Below, piece after piece: positions 59,268 to 64,000 of a stretch of DNA of 64,000 nt. The notes below the pieces were generated by a model. The model did no database searches and had not been told where the DNA came from. It saw only the letters and a program-made list of their open reading frames with translations. Within the stretch, counting starts at the first letter, position 1; every line of letters begins with the position of its first letter. The position numbers and the translations under genes were made by a program. Source of the stretch: Provencibacterium sp. (GTDB taxonomy: Bacteria; Bacillota; Clostridia; Oscillospirales; Ruminococcaceae); contig JAAWAN010000018.1 in assembly GCA_022792175.1 (NCBI GenBank), forward strand, positions 16,401-80,400, given 5' to 3'.

Positions 59268-60824
59268 CTATGATTTATCCGTTTCAGAGCCGGGGAGCTC
59301 CTGAATACGCAGCTGACGCTGCCCCAGCCTGCGCCAGCTGGCGCGGGTGAAGATGTCGCGCATGGGATACAGCGAGAAGGGGGAGGCCGGGGCGGTCTGC
59401 GGAACCCCCATCGGATGCTTGGCGCAGAGGTTGCAGAGGACCATCGTGAGTCCCAGCGTCATTCCGAAGAGGCCGAGCGTTCCGCCGATGAGGATAAAGG
59501 CAAAGCGCAAAACGGTAATCGACTGATAAAGGGAGGGGACAACAAACGAGCTGATGGCCGTCACGGCGACCACCATCACCATCGGCGCGCCGATGAGCCC
59601 GGCTGTCACCGCTGCATCGCCGATGACCAGCGCGCCTACAATACTCACCGCATGGCCGATGGGGCGCGGCAGGCGCAGCCCCGCCTCGCGCATCAGCTCA
59701 TAGATAAAGTGGATAAGCAGCGCTTCGAACATCAGTGGGAAGGGGGTGGATTCCTCGCTGGTGGCAATATTGAAAAGCAGCGCATTGGGAAACAGCTCCG
59801 GGTGAAAGGAAGCCAGCGCCACATAGGCCCCCGGCAGCAGGATGGTGAAGAGAAAGGCCGTATATTTGAGCAGGCGGATAAAGGTGGCATAATAGGGCCG
59901 GTGGGTGTAGTCATCCAGCGACTGAAAGTGCTCGTTGAAGAGGTAGGGAACGATGAGGGCAAAGGGGGTGCCATCTACCAGAACGGCGATGCGCCCCTCG
60001 CAGATTTTGGCACAGAGGGTATCCGGGCGCTCGGTGGTGCCTACTCCCGAAAAGAGCGAGAGCGGCCGGTCCTCCAGAAAAGGCTCCAGATAGCCGGATT
60101 CGAGCACTATATCCAGCTTTAGACTCTGCAGCCGGCTGCGGACCTTATCCAGCATTTTGCCGGAGACCGAGTCGGTCATATAAACAAGGCAGATATCGGT
60201 CTTTGAGCGCACGCCGACATTCATCATCTCGAACTTTAAAAGCGGGGATTTGATCCGCCGGCGCACCATCGTCAGATTGATGCGCAACGGCTCAACGAAG
60301 CCCTCCCGCGAGCCGCGCACATTGACCTCGCTCGAAGGCTCGGAAATGGAGCGAAAGGAGAAGCCCTGCATACCGATGGCAATGCCGAGAGCCAGCCCGT
60401 CAATAAGCAGGACGGAAAAGCCGGACATGATAAAGGCGAACAGTTCCCCATAGGTATAAAATTCCTTCTGGTCAAATCCCATCATCAGGTGGGCGCGCAG
60501 CTGCCCGAGAATCTCTTCGGCAGATTTGGCCGTTTTTTCTCCCGCCTGTCCGGCCGCGGCAAGATCGCTGAGCGGCTGCGCCATCAGCTCGGCAAAGGCC
60601 TGCAGGTTTACCATTCCCTCACAGACGAGCAGGGCGATTTCGGTATTTCCCGCCATCATCCTGCGGTCGATGAAATCGGCAGAATTATCAAACAGCCGGC
60701 GGATGGCAATCATATTGTCGGAAAGGGAGGGCAAAAGCCTTTCCCCTTCGGCCGGGGAAGGAGCGGGGGACTGATACTCCTGCTGCCGCTCGCGCCATAC
60801 CTCCCGCTTAAAAAATTGAAACAT
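59268..60824 (-). CDS. gerAA: Spore germination protein, GerAA family
   Basis: 518-aa A-subunit. The N-terminal soluble domain contains SREGFVEPLRINLTMVRRRI and TDICLVYMTDSV. FSGVGTTERPDTLCAKICEGRIAVLVDGTPFALIVPYLF is the most conserved block, and about five to six membrane segments follow. GGGAGGCG precedes the ATG at 60824. A consensus forespore promoter lies 32 bases upstream of the start, so the receptor operon AA-AB-AC would be made in the forespore. Confidence 0.95.
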   Translation of the reverse strand: MFQFFKREVWRERQQEYQSPAPSPAEGERLLPSLSDNMIAIRRLFDNSADFIDRRMMAGNTEIALLVCEGMVNLQAFAELMAQPLSDLAAAGQAGEKTAKSAEEILGQLRAHLMMGFDQKEFYTYGELFAFIMSGFSVLLIDGLALGIAIGMQGFSFRSISEPSSEVNVRGSREGFVEPLRINLTMVRRRIKSPLLKFEMMNVGVRSKTDICLVYMTDSVSGKMLDKVRSRLQSLKLDIVLESGYLEPFLEDRPLSLFSGVGTTERPDTLCAKICEGRIAVLVDGTPFALIVPYLFNEHFQSLDDYTHRPYYATFIRLLKYTAFLFTILLPGAYVALASFHPELFPNALLFNIATSEESTPFPLMFEALLIHFIYELMREAGLRLPRPIGHAVSIVGALVIGDAAVTAGLIGAPMVMVVAVTAISSFVVPSLYQSITVLRFAFILIGGTLGLFGMTLGLTMVLCNLCAKHPMGVPQTAPASPFSLYPMRDIFTRASWRRLGQRQLRIQELPGSETDKS

Positions 60825-60855
60825 CGCCTGCGCCTCCCAAAGGGTTATTTTCCAT

Positions 60856-60885
60856 TAGCATGGCCGTTTTCGAAGGGTTTCATGC
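60856..60885 (-). promoter_or_regulatory. Sigma-G promoter of the gerA operon
   Basis: On the minus strand, GCATG (60885-60881), exactly 18 bases, then CATGCTA (60862-60856). This fits the sigma-G consensus GHATR-N18-CATNHTA at every defined position. Confidence 0.75.
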
Positions 60886-60908
60886 GCGGCTGCTGCCGAA
60901 AGGCGGAG

Positions 60909-60937
60909 GTATATTTCAGCGGGGATGCCGTATACTA
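60909..60937 (+). promoter_or_regulatory. Possible forespore-type promoter of the DUF421 gene
   Basis: GTATA, 17 bases, TATACTA: one mismatch and one base short of the sigma-G pattern. It lies 91 bases before the ATG at 61028. Confidence 0.3.
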
Positions 60938-61027
60938 AGCCTCATAAAGCCTGTAAAACCGGGCAGCGGGCCGGGGCAGTTTTGGCGGCATCCGGTATCC
61001 GGCGATTTTTTTGAAAGGAAGGGCGGC

Positions 61028-61714
61028 ATGTTCACCGTTTTTTTCAAAACCGTTATTCTTTATGCGCTGATTATCTTCGGGCTGCGCCTGATGGGGAAGC
61101 GCCAGCTCGGGGAGCTGCAGCCCTCGGAATTTGTCATTACCATTCTCATTTCCAATATTGCAACGCTGCCGATTGAGGATATTGATATCCCGCTTTTAAC
61201 CGGCATTCTGCCGATTTTAACGCTTGTCTGCTGCGAGGTGCTCATTTCCACCCTTTCGCTCAAAAGTAAGCGCGCGCGCAGGATTCTCAGCGGCAGTCCG
61301 AAGATCATCATACGGGATGGGGTGATTGACCAGAAGGAGCTGAAAGACCTGCGCTTTTCGATTGATGATTTGATGGAGCAGCTGCGCCAAAACAGCGTTT
61401 TTGATATTGCCGATGTTGCCTTTGCCATTGTGGAAACGACTGGCAAGCTCTCGGTCTATCCGAAATTTGAGGCCAGAAACGTGACGGCGCAGATGCTGGG
61501 TCTTCCGGCCGAGGGGGAGGAGACGGCGCCGCCGGTCGTTATGATTTCAGATGGAAAACTCATTGAGCAGGCGCTCCCCTACTGCAACCTGCGGCCGGAG
61601 TGGCTGGAAAAAACGCTCCGGGAGCAGCAGGTGGAGCTGAGGGATGTTTTTCTCATGACCTGCAATCGGCAGGCCAACTATCACATTATTAAAAAGGAGG
61701 GGAAGGCGGGGTGA
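61028..61714 (+). CDS. DUF421 (YetF-like) membrane protein
   Basis: 228-aa protein with two to three N-terminal membrane helices (about 3-85) and a C-terminal soluble YetF domain (KIIIRDGVIDQKELKDLRFSIDDLMEQLR; FAIVETTGKLSVYPKF). Several spore-forming Firmicutes carry such genes with a DUF4363 partner, and DUF421 proteins have been linked to spore membrane properties in Bacillus. GAAAGGAAGGGCGG precedes the ATG. It is coupled to the next gene by a four-base overlap and lies divergent to the gerA operon. Confidence 0.88.
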   Translation: MFTVFFKTVILYALIIFGLRLMGKRQLGELQPSEFVITILISNIATLPIEDIDIPLLTGILPILTLVCCEVLISTLSLKSKRARRILSGSPKIIIRDGVIDQKELKDLRFSIDDLMEQLRQNSVFDIADVAFAIVETTGKLSVYPKFEARNVTAQMLGLPAEGEETAPPVVMISDGKLIEQALPYCNLRPEWLEKTLREQQVELRDVFLMTCNRQANYHIIKKEGKAG

Positions 61715-62082
61715 ACCGGTTTGCAGCGGCAGTCGTCATTATTATCCTGCTCCTTTCGGTCTGCACCTATTCCTATCGGCTGTTTTCCACCACCCGGGGG
61801 GAGATGATGGAGCGGCTGGCGGAGATTGAAGCCGCCGCGCTGGCCGATGAGGAGGTCGGGCAGGTGATGCAGCTGTGTCAGGAGTACAGGGTGCTCTGGG
61901 TAGAGAAGGAAAAAAAGCTGATGCGCTTTATCCGCCATCCCCAGCTCGATGAAATAAGCTCGCTGACGGCTGAATTGCGCTATCTGGCCTCGGGGGAGGA
62001 CTACAGCCATCTGCTCGCCGCCATCGACCGGATACGGGCAAATTTGGAGAAGGTGGGCAATGCAGAGATGTTCAGCGGTTAA
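61711..62082 (+). CDS. DUF4363 family small membrane protein
   Basis: 123-aa protein with one N-terminal hydrophobic segment (about 4-22) and an alpha-helical charged remainder (LAEIEAAALADEEVGQVMQL). The GTG start overlaps the preceding stop (GTGA). Proteins of this type habitually follow DUF421 genes, so they probably act together; the molecular role is unknown. Confidence 0.85.
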   Translation: MNRFAAAVVIIILLLSVCTYSYRLFSTTRGEMMERLAEIEAAALADEEVGQVMQLCQEYRVLWVEKEKKLMRFIRHPQLDEISSLTAELRYLASGEDYSHLLAAIDRIRANLEKVGNAEMFSG

Positions 62083-62110
62083 AAATATCTGAAGCCCGGG
62101 TGGGGCGGCA

Positions 62111-62154
62111 AAGGGCAAGAGGATTTAAAGTATACTTGAAATCCTCTTGCCCTT
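62111..62154. terminator. Bidirectional hairpin after the DUF4363 gene
   Basis: 16-bp perfect arms AAGGGCAAGAGGATTT/AAATCCTCTTGCCCTT around a self-complementary AAGTATACTT loop region. Confidence 0.7.
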
Positions 62155-62199
62155 CGGCCTGTAAATCTCTCCGGCGGCGGATAAAACAGGGAGCAGAGA

Positions 62200-62250
62200 A
62201 AAAATGCCCGTCCCCTCCGGCGTTATCCGCCGGAAGAGACGGGCATTTTA
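62200..62250 (-). terminator. Terminator of proC
   Basis: AATGCCCGTC...TCCGGCG with CGCCGGA...GACGGGCATT. A-run at 62200-62205 gives the minus-strand T-run. Confidence 0.85.
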
Positions 62251-62262
62251 CAGACTCGTTTT

Positions 62263-63051
62263 TTATTTTTCGTGCAGCGGGCGGTCGACCGCATCAATGA
62301 GCAGCGAGCGGAAACCGCCCTTTTCGAGCGCGCGCACCCCGCGGATGGTGGTGCCGCCGGGAGAGCAGACGTTATCCTTGAGCTCGGCCGGGTGCAGGCC
62401 GCTTTCCAGCACCATCTCGCCTGAGCCCTTGACCATCTGGGCGATGAGCTGATAGGCCATTTTGCGGGGCATTCCGTGATAGACCGCGCCGTCGGCCAGC
62501 GCCTCGATGAGCATATACAGGTAGGCGGGCGCGCAGCCGCAGACCACGCCGCCCACGCCGATGAGCGAGGAGGGAACCGTTTCGCAGCGGCCGATGCTGG
62601 AAAACAGCCCCTTTACATAGTGAAGTTCCTCCTGCGTCAGTGAGTTTTTCTCTTCTAAGAGCGCCATGCCTTCGCCCACCATGCAGGGGGTGTTGGGCAT
62701 GACATGTACAAACCGCGTTCCCTCCGGAAGGATGGCTGCGTAGCTGTCAAACATCCAGTTGACGGCGATGGAGATAACCGCCTTGCCGCAAAGCCTCTCG
62801 CCCATCTCGGCTATGGCCCCTTCGATAGCATCGGGTTTTACGGCGATGAGCAGGATATCTGCCTTTTCGGCGAGCTCCTGCAGGCTGCCCACCGGCTGCG
62901 CGCCGCTCTTTTTGGCAACCTGCGCCAGCCGCTCGGGGACAAGCTCGCACAGCCAGGTGGTTTCCGGCTTTAAAAAGCCGGCCTTCATGGCCCCATAGAG
63001 AATGGCGCTGGCCATATTGCCGCAGCCGACGAATCCGATATGATGTTCCAT
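62263..63051 (-). CDS. proC: Pyrroline-5-carboxylate reductase
   Basis: 262-aa enzyme for the last step of proline synthesis, reducing pyrroline-5-carboxylate with NAD(P)H. N-terminal Rossmann motif GFVGCGNMASAILYG; VMPNTPCMVGEG in the middle; C-terminal dimer domain ending with NVCSPGGTTIRGVRALE. AAAGGAAG lies upstream of the ATG. Single-gene unit with its own terminator. Confidence 0.97.
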   Translation of the reverse strand: MEHHIGFVGCGNMASAILYGAMKAGFLKPETTWLCELVPERLAQVAKKSGAQPVGSLQELAEKADILLIAVKPDAIEGAIAEMGERLCGKAVISIAVNWMFDSYAAILPEGTRFVHVMPNTPCMVGEGMALLEEKNSLTQEELHYVKGLFSSIGRCETVPSSLIGVGGVVCGCAPAYLYMLIEALADGAVYHGMPRKMAYQLIAQMVKGSGEMVLESGLHPAELKDNVCSPGGTTIRGVRALEKGGFRSLLIDAVDRPLHEK

Positions 63052-63134
63052 TTTTCAAATCTTCCTTTCTGAGTATCGGTAAAAAGGGGCAGGGTAGCGA
63101 CCTGCCGCCCATTTATGGACCTTCATAAAAATGG

Positions 63135-63815
63135 CTATTCCTGTCTAGAAAAGTCAGGTTCTTTGGGATTGGGGTTGATTTCAACGTTGGCAGTTGCAGA
63201 AAAGCTTTCATCCTGCACTAGCCGGGCGAAAATGATAAATGCCTGCTGGTCGTTTTGAGCATAAGTACCATATTTATAGGTAGCAGTAAAGAGAGTTAGA
63301 ATTTTATCGCTGGTTGTCACTTCAATATCCGGATAACTGTAGATAGAACGTGCACGAATATCCTTTAAAAACGTTGTATAATCTTCAGCGGAATAACTGG
63401 TATAAATATAGTTGACAGGTTTCATATTGACCTCGGTATAAACAACTGCAAAGACCTGATAGATAAAGTCTTCTTCATCTGTGGACAAATAAATGTAAGG
63501 GTTGGCTTTGGCAAACTTAATATCGGTGAAATGAAACAGCTGGGCGAATTCAGGGCCATTCGGATCATCGCTTATACCTAGCGGATTGCCTAAATTATTG
63601 CCATAAATAATCGTATTTTGCGGCATATCGGATTTTGTACCGTCCTTTAGATCGCATTCGTAATCCATCCGGAGCGTGCCTTCCATGAGGTACTGCTTAT
63701 CCACGTTGCGTCGGGAATAGTAATCGTTATCAGAAGCCTGGACAATTACCTTATTGATTTCTGTATTCGGTACCTGCAGCCAACAGACGATATCGCTGTT
63801 GAGTTCTTCGCGCAT
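63135..63815 (-). pseudogene. Class B sortase-like protein with all catalytic residues replaced, 5'-truncated
   Basis: 226 codons aligning with the barrel of the intact sortase at 34691: NSDIVCWLQVPNTEINKVIV, YGNNLGN, FAQLFHF, LTLFTATYKYG and QAFIIFARLV. The catalytic His (YGHN in the active copy) is Asn, the Cys (LSTCT) is Ala, and the Arg (NQRFVV) is Ala. There is no membrane anchor: the sequence ENREQLKK continues in frame upstream of the ATG at 63815 but meets a TAG at 63842-63840. The segment is visibly AT-richer than its neighbours. It is either a decaying pseudogene or a non-catalytic sortase-fold protein; intact barrel residues over 220 codons without a frameshift leave the second option open. 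Confidence 0.65.
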
Positions 63816-64000
63816 TTTTTTCAGCTGCTCCCGGTTTTCCTAGGGAACCTTTATTTGATATCTATAAATGAGCAAATTCAGGAATTGACGAAGGCAGTTC
63901 GGCAGAGGTGAAGGCCGATGTGGAAGGGCACAATATGGCCAAGACCGCAGGAAAAGAAGAAATGGGCAAGGGCTAAGACAAGCAGCAAGCGATCAAGAGC
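63816..64000. other. Unassigned window end
   Basis: No gene could be assigned. A plus-strand stretch reads like a helical, charged protein (DVEGHNMAKTAGKEEMGKG before a TAA at about 63976) but is interrupted by a frame change, so it may be the degraded end of another gene. Confidence 0.3.

Overview
The window reads as chromosome of a spore-forming, anaerobic, moderately GC-rich Clostridia member, most likely an Oscillospirales/Ruminococcaceae-type gut organism. Spo0A, SpoIVB and a complete gerA-type germinant receptor operon show sporulation. A glycyl radical enzyme implies anaerobiosis. The substrate-binding lipoproteins carry Ser/Ala-rich linkers, as is common in that group. No rRNA, tRNA, CRISPR array, phage or insertion sequence was seen.

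Layout. 1-6.8 kb (+): end of a sugar ABC permease pair, a GH127-type arabinofuranosidase, a SorC-type regulator, and a split dihydroxyacetone-kinase-like pair (DhaL, DhaK) around a class II aldolase. 6.9-7.7 kb (-): remnants of a decayed ABC-transport/glycosidase locus. 7.8-11.0 kb (+): a D-amino-acid module (D-serine-dehydratase-like PLP enzyme, D-aminoacylase, RidA). 11.2-20.0 kb (+): an apparent N-acetylmuramic acid (MurNAc) salvage operon with an ABC importer lacking its ATPase, two NamZ/DUF1343 proteins without signal peptides, MurQ, a BadF-type sugar kinase probably using an AUC start, and a MurR/RpiR regulator. 20.2-30.8 kb (-): one long locus with binding protein, two permeases, a membrane-anchored AraC regulator, an unusually short glycyl radical enzyme, its radical-SAM activase and a GH36 protein. 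The enzyme's substrate is unknown, and this is the best candidate for an undescribed pathway. 31-36 kb (-): RNase Y, a Cys/Gly/Asn repeat protein and a class B sortase. 36-47 kb (+): housekeeping and metabolic genes (AspRS, pyrophosphatase, FBP aldolase, DEAD helicase, SRAP protein, a Fe-S aldo-keto reductase behind a MerR-type promoter, NhaC antiporter, IlvD/Edd dehydratase). 47-54 kb (-): an aberrant catalase, a heterodimeric ABC exporter and RmuC. 54.5-60.9 kb (-): Spo0A, SpoIVB and GerA/B/C, the last behind a consensus sigma-G promoter. 61-64 kb: a DUF421/DUF4363 pair, ProC, and a sortase-like protein in which all three catalytic residues are replaced.

Recurring themes are carbohydrate and peptidoglycan scavenging through Lpl/Ytc-type ABC importers with no local ATPase (presumably a shared MsmX-like ATPase), and a family of terminators whose hairpin tip is identical while the stem base covaries.
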